A stretch of 32,602 bases of DNA from a candidate division KSB1 bacterium (GCA_022562085.1 JADFPY010000016.1:1-32602), one strand, 5' to 3'; counted from the first letter of the stretch, positions 16,796 to 24,717 are shown. The notes: a model not told the origin generated them from the letters alone. A program made the numbers and translations.

Positions 16796-16919
16796 AATCC
16801 CAACTCTTCCTGGGATTCGAGGTTTTAGGCTTTCAGGGGATTTTGATTTGTTTCTTTGGGATTTCATTCTTTTGGTTTTTTGGATTTGTTAGTTTGGGAT
16901 TTTATTCCTTATAATCCCA
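16796..16919. repeat. Cluster of TGGGATT / AATCCCA words forming two inverted repeats
   Basis: AATCCCA at 16796-16802 pairs with TGGGATT at 16811-16817, and TGGGATT at 16895-16901 pairs with AATCCCA at 16913-16919. More GGGATTT words stand between them. This is the SulP upstream region, so some may act in the SulP leader or as operators. No known site type is recognised. Confidence 0.45.
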
Positions 16920-17026
16920 TTTACTGATTTCGTGCCGCTTCATTTTATCACAAAAATTTTTATAGTGCAGGCCAGCATCGTTGGCTGCCACTTACATTGT
17001 AATCAATTTAAAAATGAAAATCAAAT

Positions 17027-17376
17027 ATGGCAAGTCAACTAATCCCGAAAGAACTACTTGAACATATCGCGCCGTGTTTTAAAACATTAAGCGAACCTAT
17101 TCGTTTGTCAGTTATTGAAGCAAATGATGGTGAACAGTGAAAGGAGTGTTATGCAGTTGGTAGAAGCAGCGGGACACCAGCAGGCCAACGTTAACAAGCA
17201 TTTAACCTTTAATGAAAGGTGAAGGAATTCTTCTAAGACGTAAAGAAGGTCAAAAAGTTTATTATCAAACTAATGATCCCAGCATACACGGTATTTGTAC
17301 TTTGGTTTGTGGTCGCCCGCAAGAAGACGTTAATCCAGACCGTGATGTCTTTAATAGTGCTTTTAGTGAGACATAA
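17027..17376 (+). pseudogene. ArsR-family transcriptional regulator, broken by two frameshifts
   Basis: Three frames must be joined. Frame 1 from ATG 17027 reads to PCFKTLSEPIRLSVIEAND and stops at 17138-17140. A second frame gives MQLVEAAGHQQANVNKHL, the recognition helix region of the ArsR winged helix. The third frame from 17212 gives MKGEGILLRRKEGQKVYYQT (the wing) and ends ICTLVCGRPQED... at TAA 17374-17376. Together this is a normal ArsR of about 115 residues. The C-terminal ICTLVC cysteine pair is a possible thiol sensor. It sits next to the sulfur genes and probably once regulated them. Sequencing error could also explain the shifts. Confidence 0.8.
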
Positions 17377-17398
17377 AACAATTACAGCTCTTAAGTAT

Positions 17399-17450
17399 CA
17401 GTCGGGGAGACTGCAGATTTGAACCAGCAACCCCTTGACTTCAGGACGCC
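17399..17450 (-). pseudogene. Degenerate 3' half of a tRNA (tRNA-Pro-like)
   Basis: The minus strand reads GTCAAGGGGTTGCTGG, TTCAAAT, then CTCCCCGAC. These are the 3' anticodon stem, variable region, T loop and acceptor strand of a tRNA. It shares GTCAAGGGGT, GGTTCAAAT and CCCCGA with the intact tRNA-Pro at 18535-18609. The anticodon loop and the T stem (CTGCAG in place of a pairing strand) are damaged. Only the 3' half is visible. Confidence 0.5.
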
Positions 17451-17593
17451 AATAGGATACAATTTTGATTCGTGCCGGATGAAATATTTTGGCAATATTT
17501 TCTGACATAAACTGGTGCCTATTTTGCGTTTTTTGGGATCACTTCTCAATGGGTAATTTTCCTTCATTCTGCTTATCAATAACTTACATTTAT

Positions 17594-17654
17594 AGGCCAG
17601 AAGGGACTCGAACCCCCAACCTTTGGCTCCGGAGGCCAAACTATACCCTGGTCT
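17594..17654 (-). pseudogene. tRNA-Arg(CCG)-like sequence lacking the D arm
   Basis: On the minus strand AGACCAG at the 5' end can pair with CTGGCCT at the 3' end (one mismatch). The anticodon arm is TTGGC-CTCCGGA-GCCAA, anticodon CCG. The T arm is GGGGG-TTCGAGT-CCCTT with two G-T pairs. Between acceptor and anticodon arm only about 8-9 nt remain, so the D arm is gone. At 61 nt it is too short for a normal tRNA. The T/anticodon half is nearly identical to the remnant at 1961-2004. Confidence 0.6.
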
Positions 17655-17775
17655 AAATATTTGTTTGTTCAAACTTTAGTTGCTGTGAGCTGGAAAATTT
17701 GGTAATACCTTGAGGTCAAGCTTGTTATATGAAACCTAATGTCAAACCCAGCCCCTTAGATTAGAGCTATCGAAA

Positions 17776-18336
17776 TCAAATAATTACCTGTAAGGATTCC
17801 CGTAAAAGCCTCAATGCTCTGCCCATATGACTTTCAACTGTTTTGACGCTGATATTTAATCTGTCTGCTATTTCGTGGTAGGTCAACTCTTCAAAACGAT
17901 TCATCATAAATGCGACTCTCGATTTTTCCGGAAGATTTGTGATGGCCCTCATCAAAATATTTTGAATCTCAATTCTTTCAAATTCCAGGTATTCAGCTTG
18001 TTCTGCTGAGACTTTGTTTGTCTGCTCCACTTGAAATTTCAATACGATCTGGTTGTGACGAAGATGGTTTAAAGCCGCGGGTCTTGCAATGGTGAATAAA
18101 AAGGATTTGATAGAAGTGTTTTCTCTTAGTTGACACCTTCTTTCCCAAATTTTTATGAATACGTCTTGCAAAAGGTCTTCGGCTGCTTCAATGTTGCCGA
18201 GCTTAAAATGTAAGAAATTGAATATGTTCCGCTGGTAGATTTCAAACAACTCCCTGAACGCTTCAGTGTCGGAACGTTTGATGCGCCGAACGAGATGTCT
18301 TTTTTTAACCATTTTACTGTCTGAATTTAAGCTCAT
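17776..18336 (-). CDS. ECF-type RNA polymerase sigma factor (sigma-70 family)
   Basis: The 186-residue protein has region 2 at about 25-95 (FRELFEIYQRNIFNFLHF ... AEDLLQDVFIKIWERR) and region 4 at about 125-183 (ITNLPEKSRVAFMMNRFEEL, then the helix-turn-helix TYHEIADRLNISVKTVESHM). This layout is close to the Bacteroidota-type ECF sigma factors that work with FecR-like anti-sigma factors, but no anti-sigma gene is adjacent in the window. It is preceded by about 200 bp without genes and followed by the tRNA-remnant region. Whether it is the partner of the RsbW-like protein at 2 kb cannot be told; those kinases normally bind sigma-B/F types with region 3. Confidence 0.92.
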   Translation of the reverse strand: MSLNSDSKMVKKRHLVRRIKRSDTEAFRELFEIYQRNIFNFLHFKLGNIEAAEDLLQDVFIKIWERRCQLRENTSIKSFLFTIARPAALNHLRHNQIVLKFQVEQTNKVSAEQAEYLEFERIEIQNILMRAITNLPEKSRVAFMMNRFEELTYHEIADRLNISVKTVESHMGRALRLLRESLQVII

Positions 18337-18482
18337 TTAGCGATGAAGTCTCTTCAATGCTGATTCAGCTTCGTTAAGCCAAAGCTTTGAATTTGAAGAA
18401 CACCGTTCGTCACTTCTTTTTAAGACTGTCGTGGTACCAAACCATACCCATCAGTACCAATTGGTTCGGATCGTCTAGAAAC

Positions 18483-18526
18483 AAAAAGGAGCCGTAAGCA
18501 CCCTTAGATTTGCTATTTACGGCTCC
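18483..18526 (-). terminator. Strong intrinsic terminator after tRNA-Pro
   Basis: On the minus strand GGAGCCGTAA pairs with TTACGGCTCC (10 bp, stem at 18488-18526) and is followed by TTTTTGTTTC. It lies 9 nt past the tRNA 3' end and would end the merR-tRNA transcript. Confidence 0.85.
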
Positions 18527-18534
18527 AAGCGTTG

Positions 18535-18609
18535 TCGGGGCGATAGGATTTGAACCTACGACCCCTTGACCCCCAGTCAAGTGCGCTAACCGGACTGCGC
18601 CACGCCCCG
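18535..18609 (-). tRNA. tRNA-Pro (anticodon GGG)
   Basis: A full cloverleaf folds on the minus strand: acceptor CGGGGCG/CGCCCCG with C1-G72 as usual for proline tRNAs, discriminator A, anticodon stem CTTGA/TCAAG with loop CTGGGGG (anticodon GGG), and T arm GTAGG-TTCAAAT-CCTAT. The 3' CCA is not encoded. The gene begins 6 nt after the stop of the MerR-type gene on the same strand and shares its terminator. Confidence 0.95.
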
Positions 18610-18615
18610 ATACGT

Positions 18616-18975
18616 TTATTTCTTACCTTCTAATAAATCAATAATTCCCTTTAAACCAATTCTTATCTCTTCTAACACGTCTTTATGTTTATCATTTTTC
18701 ACTACATCCCCAATCTGATCGTTATTTTCATGAGTAGATTTTAATTGATTCCGGGCACCTTCTATTGTAAATTTCTTCTCATAAAGCAACTTCTTGATTG
18801 CGAGAACTTGTTCAACATCACTACTTCGGTAGATCCGTTTGCCTGCTCTGTTTTTTGAGGGCCTCAGGTTTGGAAACTCGCTCTCCCAGTATCTTAAGAC
18901 ATAGGGTTTCAACGAAGTCATTTCGCTGACCTCGCTTATGGAGTAGTACAGCTTTTTTATTATCGGTTCTTTCAT
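18616..18975 (-). CDS. MerR-family transcriptional regulator
   Basis: The 119-residue protein has a MerR winged helix at about 10-80: YYSISEVSEMTSLKPYVLRY, WESEFPNLRPSKNRAGKRIY, then SSDVEQVLAIKKLLYEKKFT. The rest is a short polar helix suited to dimerisation. There is no effector-binding domain or metal-binding cysteine. This small type is common near translation-operon ends in FCB bacteria. Its regulon is unknown. It reads directly into tRNA-Pro. Confidence 0.9.
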   Translation of the reverse strand: MKEPIIKKLYYSISEVSEMTSLKPYVLRYWESEFPNLRPSKNRAGKRIYRSSDVEQVLAIKKLLYEKKFTIEGARNQLKSTHENNDQIGDVVKNDKHKDVLEEIRIGLKGIIDLLEGKK

Positions 18976-19059
18976 GGGAGTTCATGTAAAAATCGAACAC
19001 TGCATTTCCCCAGTCCCGGAAAGAAATATATAAGATTAAAGTAATTAATCAAGCAATAT

Positions 19060-19833
19060 TTAAACAGATTTGAAATAGCGTAAAAAGATAGAACCCTGAG
19101 AGCAAAAAGTTATAAACTTCTGTTTGACATCGTCCAAATGCGACAGGCGATTATTTTGAAGTTTGAGCTTGAAAAGCTTGAAGGGCTCTGCCAGGTAAAC
19201 TCCGCGTCTGAAGATTGCGTACGGAAAACTTTGGCTATGCGGGTAGTTATACCCTAAGGTGCAGCCACCCATATACCCGGCTTTTTCAACCGCATTCAAC
19301 ACTCTTCCGTTAAATTTACCGAATGGATAAGAAATTATATTAATCGACGTTTGAATCTTATCTTCCAAAACATCTTTTGAACTTTTTATTTCATACCAGA
19401 GATGACCATCTGACAGTGCTTTCAGATTTGGATGACTAACAGTATGAGAGCCTACCTCCCACCCTTCTGATGCCAAAATACAAATTTGTTGCCAGTCACA
19501 ATGTCCAAAGCCATTTTTGACGAAATTATAATCCCAGTGATTTGATTTGCCAACGAATTTTGTTATGACGAAAATACTTGCTGTGAAATTGTATTTGCTT
19601 AGTAACGCGAATGCGTTTTTAAAAACCGATGTATAAGCGTCATCAAATGTAAAGATAACTCTTTTTCCGGTAATATTTTTGTTGTTCACATAATCATGTA
19701 TTGAAATTGACCGGTAACCTGAGTCAGTTAAATATTTAAGTTGAGCTTCAAACGTTGCGGGTGTTACATAAGTGGCGCTAAAATCGAAAGTGTTTTGAAT
19801 CTTATGATAAGCAAGGATGGGAACAAATTTCAT
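19060..19833 (-). CDS. Polysaccharide deacetylase (NodB homology, carbohydrate esterase 4)
   Basis: The 257-residue protein begins MKFVPILAYHKI, typical of the family. Motif 1 is VIFTFDDAY (catalytic and metal-binding aspartates, about 59-67) and motif 2 is GSHTVSHPNL (metal-binding histidines, about 132-141). Later SYPFGKFNGRV fits motif 3. The family removes N- or O-acetyl groups from cell-wall or surface polysaccharides. No signal peptide is seen. The gene starts 8 nt after the alanine dehydrogenase gene and is the last of the long minus-strand operon. Confidence 0.9.
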   Translation of the reverse strand: MKFVPILAYHKIQNTFDFSATYVTPATFEAQLKYLTDSGYRSISIHDYVNNKNITGKRVIFTFDDAYTSVFKNAFALLSKYNFTASIFVITKFVGKSNHWDYNFVKNGFGHCDWQQICILASEGWEVGSHTVSHPNLKALSDGHLWYEIKSSKDVLEDKIQTSINIISYPFGKFNGRVLNAVEKAGYMGGCTLGYNYPHSQSFPYAIFRRGVYLAEPFKLFKLKLQNNRLSHLDDVKQKFITFCSQGSIFLRYFKSV

Positions 19834-19841
19834 ACGAGCTT

Positions 19842-20957
19842 TTATTGGACAATCTCTTCGAGAGGAGTGTAGGGTAATTTGAATGCCTCTGCAACGCTTT
19901 TGTAGGTGATTTTCCCATAAGCGATATTGACTCCTTTCGCGATTTCTGGGTTGGATTTAGCAATATGGGGAAATCCCTGATTGGCAATTTGAATTGCATA
20001 GGGTAGTGTTGCATTGGTCAAGGCTTTGGTTGAAGTCATTGGGACAGCGCCTGGCATATTTGCCACACCATAGTGAACTACACCGTCAATTTCATAAATC
20101 GGGTCTTCATGAGTAGTCGGCTTGATTGTTTCAACACAGCCTCCTTGATCGACGGCAACATCAGCAATAACCGAGCCCTTTTTCATGAGTTTCAACATAT
20201 CGCGGGTGATTAAACTGGGCGCTTTTGCCCCTGGAATCAGAACGGCTCCGATAACCAAATCTGCTTCTGAGATGGCCCTGCGGATGTTTGCTGGATTCGA
20301 CATGATTGTGATAACGTTTTTAGGCATCACATCATCGAGGTATCTAAGTCGTTCCAAATTAATATCCAAAATCGATACTCTCGCTCCAAGTCCAGCAGCA
20401 ATTTTTGCAGCGTTGGTACCTACAATGCCTCCACCGAGAATAACAACGCTGGCGGGCTCAACGCCCGGCACCCCACCTAACAATATCCCTTTCCCGCCCT
20501 CTAGTTTTTCTAAATATCGGGCGCCCTCTTGAATAACCATACGACCCGCAACTTCACTCATGGGAATAAGAAGTGGTAATTGTCCTTCCTCATTTTGCAC
20601 TGTTTCATAGGCAATCGCTATGCATTTAGAGTCGACAACTGCCTCGGTTAACTCCAGAGAAGCTGCGAAGTGAAAATAGGTAAAAACGATCTGATTTTCA
20701 CGAATAAGACCGTATTCTTCAGGCAAGGGTTCTTTTACCTTCATAATCATGTGGGCCTGCTTAAAAACCTCGGTAGGATCAGAGCCTATTTCTGCACCCG
20801 AACTTACATAGTCCTCATCTGTGAAACCACTGCCTAACCCTGCAGCTTTTTCAATAATTATCTCATGACCATAACTGCTTAAAATTTCTACTCCGGCGGG
20901 AATCAAAGCAACTCTGTTTTCATTTGCTTTTATTTCTTTCGGTATTCCCACTCGCAT
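19842..20957 (-). CDS. ald: Alanine dehydrogenase
   Basis: The 371-residue length and the start MRVGIPKEIKANENRVALIP are typical. Lys75 and His96, the catalytic pair of this family, fall at the canonical positions. The NAD-binding Rossmann motif is VVILGGGIVGTNAAKIA (about 169-185). The product interconverts alanine with pyruvate and ammonia using NAD. The start codon directly abuts the stop of the M16 peptidase gene (TAA-ATG), and a GGAGGAAC ribosome site lies inside that gene's last codons, so the two are translationally coupled. Ald at this place behind the pnp gene is not standard. Confidence 0.95.
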   Translation of the reverse strand: MRVGIPKEIKANENRVALIPAGVEILSSYGHEIIIEKAAGLGSGFTDEDYVSSGAEIGSDPTEVFKQAHMIMKVKEPLPEEYGLIRENQIVFTYFHFAASLELTEAVVDSKCIAIAYETVQNEEGQLPLLIPMSEVAGRMVIQEGARYLEKLEGGKGILLGGVPGVEPASVVILGGGIVGTNAAKIAAGLGARVSILDINLERLRYLDDVMPKNVITIMSNPANIRRAISEADLVIGAVLIPGAKAPSLITRDMLKLMKKGSVIADVAVDQGGCVETIKPTTHEDPIYEIDGVVHYGVANMPGAVPMTSTKALTNATLPYAIQIANQGFPHIAKSNPEIAKGVNIAYGKITYKSVAEAFKLPYTPLEEIVQ

Positions 20958-22220
20958 TTAGAGTTCCTCCACCTTCGAGTTTTGGGCCTGAGGTTTCAGA
21001 ATTGTAGTATAAATTCTGTCACTTGTAAAGAGTTCGTTTGCGATATTTAAGATATCTTCCTGAGAAACCTTTGCTATTTCATTCAGAGTATCATCTAAGG
21101 TAAAGTTTTTTTGCAGATAGATTTCCATTTTGGCTAATCGATTCATGCGGCTTGAGGTGCTTTCCAAACCCAACATCAGATTACCTTTAAGTTGTGACTT
21201 GGTTCGGTCCAATTCCGCACTGCTAATGGGTTGCTTCATCAATTGCTCAAGCTCTTTGTTGATTAAATCAAGCGAATCGTCAACTTTGTGTTTGTCTGTG
21301 CCAATATAGATTCCGAAAAGTCCGGTATCAAATAAAAAATCAATGAAAGAGTAGATTGAATATGCAAGGGCATGTTTTTCCCGAATATTTTGAAATAAGC
21401 GAGAGCTCATTCCGGAGCCAAGCAAAGTATTTAAAACCAATAAGCCGAATTTCTTTGGATTTTGATATGAATATGCATGAGTTCCCAAGCAAACATGTGC
21501 TTGAATAGCCCCATTTTCCATGACGTGTTTGCCGTGGCGAGGTTCCTTTGGAGGTTTATAATTTTGACCGCCGTTTTTGCCAAGATTCTCGAAATTCTTC
21601 TCCACCAGTCTTGCTAATTCATCATGATCAACATTTCCAGCCGCGGCGATAACCAGCCTGTCAATAGTGTAATTATCAGATAAATAGTCCAGAACGTTTT
21701 GCCTGTTAAAGCTTGTGATATTCTGACGTTTACCTATGACAGGCAATCCGAGAGGATGGTTTGGGAAAACGTCATCCAAAAAATACTCATGAATTAATTC
21801 TTCGGGTGTTTCTTCGATCGTATTTAGTTCTTCGAGAATGACCTTTTTCTCTTTTTCCATCTCGGATGTTTCAAACAAAGCATTGCTTAAAATATCTCCA
21901 ATAATCTCGACAGATATAGACAAATGTTCATCCAGGACGTGAGCGTAATAGCAAGTTAATTCTTTGCCTGTAAACGCATTTAAATGCCCACCGACAGACT
22001 CCAGGCTTTCGGCGATTTCGAGCGCGGTGCGATTTTTTGTGCCCTTAAAAAGCAAATGTTCGATATAATGGGATATGCCATTGTTGTCGGGTACTTCATC
22101 ACGGGAGCCAACGTTTAGCCATGCCCCAATGGAAATGGACCTTACATAGGGTATTCTCTCAGTTACTAAACGAATACCATTGTTTAAAACCGATTTTTTG
22201 AATTCTGCCGATGTGATCAT
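20958..22220 (-). CDS. M16-family zinc metallopeptidase (insulinase/processing-peptidase type)
   Basis: The 420-residue protein has the inverted zinc motif HYIEH (His51, Glu54, His55) with the third ligand Glu131 about 76 residues later (ILEELNTIEE). The N-terminal catalytic half is followed by a non-catalytic C-terminal half of the M16C type. Homologues lie next to pnp in many bacteria (YmxG/MlpA group). They degrade or process peptides in the cytoplasm or envelope. No signal peptide is visible. The gene follows pnp by 32 nt. Confidence 0.93.
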   Translation of the reverse strand: MITSAEFKKSVLNNGIRLVTERIPYVRSISIGAWLNVGSRDEVPDNNGISHYIEHLLFKGTKNRTALEIAESLESVGGHLNAFTGKELTCYYAHVLDEHLSISVEIIGDILSNALFETSEMEKEKKVILEELNTIEETPEELIHEYFLDDVFPNHPLGLPVIGKRQNITSFNRQNVLDYLSDNYTIDRLVIAAAGNVDHDELARLVEKNFENLGKNGGQNYKPPKEPRHGKHVMENGAIQAHVCLGTHAYSYQNPKKFGLLVLNTLLGSGMSSRLFQNIREKHALAYSIYSFIDFLFDTGLFGIYIGTDKHKVDDSLDLINKELEQLMKQPISSAELDRTKSQLKGNLMLGLESTSSRMNRLAKMEIYLQKNFTLDDTLNEIAKVSQEDILNIANELFTSDRIYTTILKPQAQNSKVEEL

Positions 22221-22252
22221 GAATGAAACTCTTCATTAACCATTAATGCTGT

Positions 22253-24343
22253 CTAATTTTCGGAATCATTTGTGAGGAGTGCTTTTCTACTTAAGTCAAG
22301 CTTGCCCTGCGGATCGATGTCCAGCAGTTTAACCTCGACTTCATCCCCGACTTTAAGGATATCCTCTACTTTATTTGTGCGTTGATGGGCGATTTGTGAG
22401 ATATGAAGAAGGCCTTCTTTTCCGGGCAGTATTTCAACAAATGCGCCGAAGTTCATGATTTTTTTTACTTTGCCCTGATAGGTTTTCCCTTTTTCCGGCT
22501 CTTGTACCAATTGCTCTATCATTTGCATTGCCATCGCGGCACTTTCAGCCTCAGTTGATGCAATAAGAACCGTACCATCGTCATCAATATTTACGGTGGC
22601 TCCGGATTTTTCTGTTATTTCGCGTATTGTTTTACCTCCAGGTCCAATGATGGCGCCAATGCTATTTACATTTACTTTCATTGTGGTAATTCTGGGTGCA
22701 TGAATTGAAAGATCGTCTCGTGGTTTAGCCAGAGTCTGGTTCATGATTTCTAAAATTTTTAGCCGAGCAGTTTTCGCTTTTTCAAGCGCATCAGCCAATA
22801 CATCAGTGGGGATTCCTTTTATTTTGATATCCATCTGAAAGGCCGTTATACCTTTATCTGATCCAGCAACTTTAAAATCCATGTCGCCAAGGTGATCTTC
22901 GTCGCCGAGGATATCAGTTAAGACAGCATGCTTATCATCTTCTTTAATAAGACCCATCGAGATGCCGGCAATTGGCGTTTTAAGCGGCACACCCGCGTCC
23001 ATAAGGGACAGGGTTCCGGCGCAAACAGTTGCCATTGAAGATGATCCGTTTGATTCCAAAACATCCGAAACGACTCTTACGGTGTAGGGAAAAAGCTCTG
23101 TCGAAGGCATCGCCGGTTTGATGGCTCGTTCCGCCAGATTTCCATGACCAACTTCCCGTCTGCTGGTGCCGCGCAAGAAACGAATTTCTCCGACGCAAAA
23201 AGGTGGGAAGTTATAGTGAAGCATGTAGCTCTTCCAAAACTCGCCTTCCAATACATCCATTCTTTGTTCATCCATTTTAGTACCGAGAGTCGTTGCTGCA
23301 AGAGCCTGAGTCTGCCCTCTGGTGAATAAAGCTGAGCCATGTACACGTGGTAACAGCCCCACCTCACATTCTATTGGCCGAATATCATCTAAACCTCTGC
23401 CATCAATTCTTTTATTGTTTTTGACAACTTGTTCTCTGACCAGGTTTTTCTCAATTTCATAAATTTTTTCAATCGTATCCGCAGTATGGTCAGGAAATTG
23501 TTCGTCGATGTCCTTCACAGTTTCTTCCGTCAGCTCCTGCAAGGCAAGCTTTCTTTCTTTTTTGTCGGCAATTGCCAAATGTTCGCTTAATTGGGACGTA
23601 ACCTTTTCAACAATTTTTTGCTCAATATCACTCGGAAATTCTACAGGCACAAATTCACGTTTTTCCTTCCCTGCTTTGGAGGCCAATTTTGATTGCATTT
23701 CCAATAACTGACAAATCTTCTCATGGCCAAATTTCAATGCTGCAAGCATGTCCGCTTCACTGATTTCTTTGGCCTCGCCCTCAACCATCACAATCGATTC
23801 TTTGGTTGCCGAAATTATAAGTTCGAGGTCGCCATTTTCAACTTCAGCATAAGTAGGGTTTAAAACAAATTGGCCATTTACACGGCCAATTCTTGCGCCA
23901 ACGATTTGTTCGTTGAATGGGATGTCAGAGATCGCCAAAGCAGCCGATGCACCCGTAATTCCCAAAACATCCGGTTTGTTTTCCTTGTCAGCTGACAAAA
24001 CTGAAATTAGTATCTGCACTTCATTCTTATAACCCTTTGCAAACAGAGGGCGGATGGACCGGTCAGCTATTCGGGAACTCAGAATTTCGTTTTCGCTTGG
24101 CCTGCCCTCTCTTTTGAAAAATCCGCCGGGGATCTTACCGGCCGAATAAGCCTTTTCCCGATAGTCGACGGTTAATGGGAAAAAGTCCACGTTTTCATTC
24201 GGCTCTGAAGCGCCAACTGCTGTAACGAGCACGATCGTCTCGCCTACTCTAACGACCACTGCTCCGTCCGCTTGCTTCGCCAACTTCCCTGTTTCGATAG
24301 AATATTTTTTCCCATCAAGTTCTAATTCTTCACTGTGAACCAT
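22253..24343 (-). CDS. pnp: Polyribonucleotide nucleotidyltransferase (PNPase)
   Basis: The 696-residue protein has two RNase PH domains (about 10-225 and 310-545) separated by a helical segment, then a KH domain (about 555-610, VNVNSIGAIIGPGGKTIREI) and an S1 domain (about 620-688, GAFVEILPGKEGLLHISQIA). It degrades RNA phosphorolytically from the 3' end. Length and order are typical. GGAGTATATTTAAT precedes the ATG. The leader between rpsO and pnp holds a long hairpin (see that entry), the usual place for PNPase autoregulation in Gammaproteobacteria. Confidence 0.98.
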   Translation of the reverse strand: MVHSEELELDGKKYSIETGKLAKQADGAVVVRVGETIVLVTAVGASEPNENVDFFPLTVDYREKAYSAGKIPGGFFKREGRPSENEILSSRIADRSIRPLFAKGYKNEVQILISVLSADKENKPDVLGITGASAALAISDIPFNEQIVGARIGRVNGQFVLNPTYAEVENGDLELIISATKESIVMVEGEAKEISEADMLAALKFGHEKICQLLEMQSKLASKAGKEKREFVPVEFPSDIEQKIVEKVTSQLSEHLAIADKKERKLALQELTEETVKDIDEQFPDHTADTIEKIYEIEKNLVREQVVKNNKRIDGRGLDDIRPIECEVGLLPRVHGSALFTRGQTQALAATTLGTKMDEQRMDVLEGEFWKSYMLHYNFPPFCVGEIRFLRGTSRREVGHGNLAERAIKPAMPSTELFPYTVRVVSDVLESNGSSSMATVCAGTLSLMDAGVPLKTPIAGISMGLIKEDDKHAVLTDILGDEDHLGDMDFKVAGSDKGITAFQMDIKIKGIPTDVLADALEKAKTARLKILEIMNQTLAKPRDDLSIHAPRITTMKVNVNSIGAIIGPGGKTIREITEKSGATVNIDDDGTVLIASTEAESAAMAMQMIEQLVQEPEKGKTYQGKVKKIMNFGAFVEILPGKEGLLHISQIAHQRTNKVEDILKVGDEVEVKLLDIDPQGKLDLSRKALLTNDSEN

Positions 24344-24371
24344 ATTAAATATACTCCTTTATCTAAAAATT

Positions 24372-24405
24372 TAGACTTCTGCAAAAGTGTCTTTTGGAAA
24401 GTCTA
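24372..24405 (-). promoter_or_regulatory. Long imperfect hairpin in the rpsO-pnp intergenic leader
   Basis: TAGACTT, a small internal irregularity, CAAAAG, triloop TGT, CTTTTG, then AAGTCTA. About 14 pairs form, 29 nt upstream of the pnp start codon. In E. coli this intergenic region contains an RNase III-cleaved stem used by PNPase to lower its own expression. Equivalent function here is inference. The hairpin could also end part of the rpsO transcript, but no good T tract follows. Confidence 0.55.
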
Positions 24406-24434
24406 TTAAAATTCTTCCAGCGCTAATTTTTGGG

Positions 24435-24704
24435 CTATCGTCTTATCCCCAGCTCTTTAATAATGGATCGGTATCGAGTGATATCCTTTTTGATCAGATA
24501 ATCAAGCAGACGTCTTCTTTTACCGACCATTTTTAATAAACCACGTCTTGAATGATGATCTTTCTTGTGTTTGTCAAAATGAGGCGTCAATTGATTGATG
24601 TTCTCGGTAAGCATAGCAATTTGGACTTCTGCTTTACCGGTGTCATTTCCATTTTCGCCAAATTTTTCAAATATTTCTTTTTTCTGTTCACTCGTTAGCG
24701 CCAT
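24435..24704 (-). CDS. rpsO: Ribosomal protein uS15
   Basis: The 89-residue protein is full length with the family core [20 protein letters not shown] and [20 protein letters not shown]. It binds the central domain of 16S rRNA early in 30S assembly. AGGAGG precedes the ATG and overlaps the end of ribF, 13 nt away. Confidence 0.98.
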   Translation of the reverse strand: MALTSEQKKEIFEKFGENGNDTGKAEVQIAMLTENINQLTPHFDKHKKDHHSRRGLLKMVGKRRRLLDYLIKKDITRYRSIIKELGIRR

Positions 24705-24717
24705 TTATGCCTCCTGA

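Noticed and set aside
1961-17654. Complete integrative element
   Set aside because: Despite the tRNA-like direct repeats, no integrase, transposase or replication gene was found between them, so only a remnant or hypothesis is claimed.
17391-17672. An open minus-strand frame of 93 codons
   Set aside because: It runs through two tRNA remnants; fragments such as GWGFESL and VLKSRGCWFKSA are typical of translated tRNA sequence.
17776-18336. ECF sigma as the target of the RsbW-like kinase
   Set aside because: They are 15 kb apart, and RsbW-type kinases normally bind sigma factors with region 3, which this one lacks.
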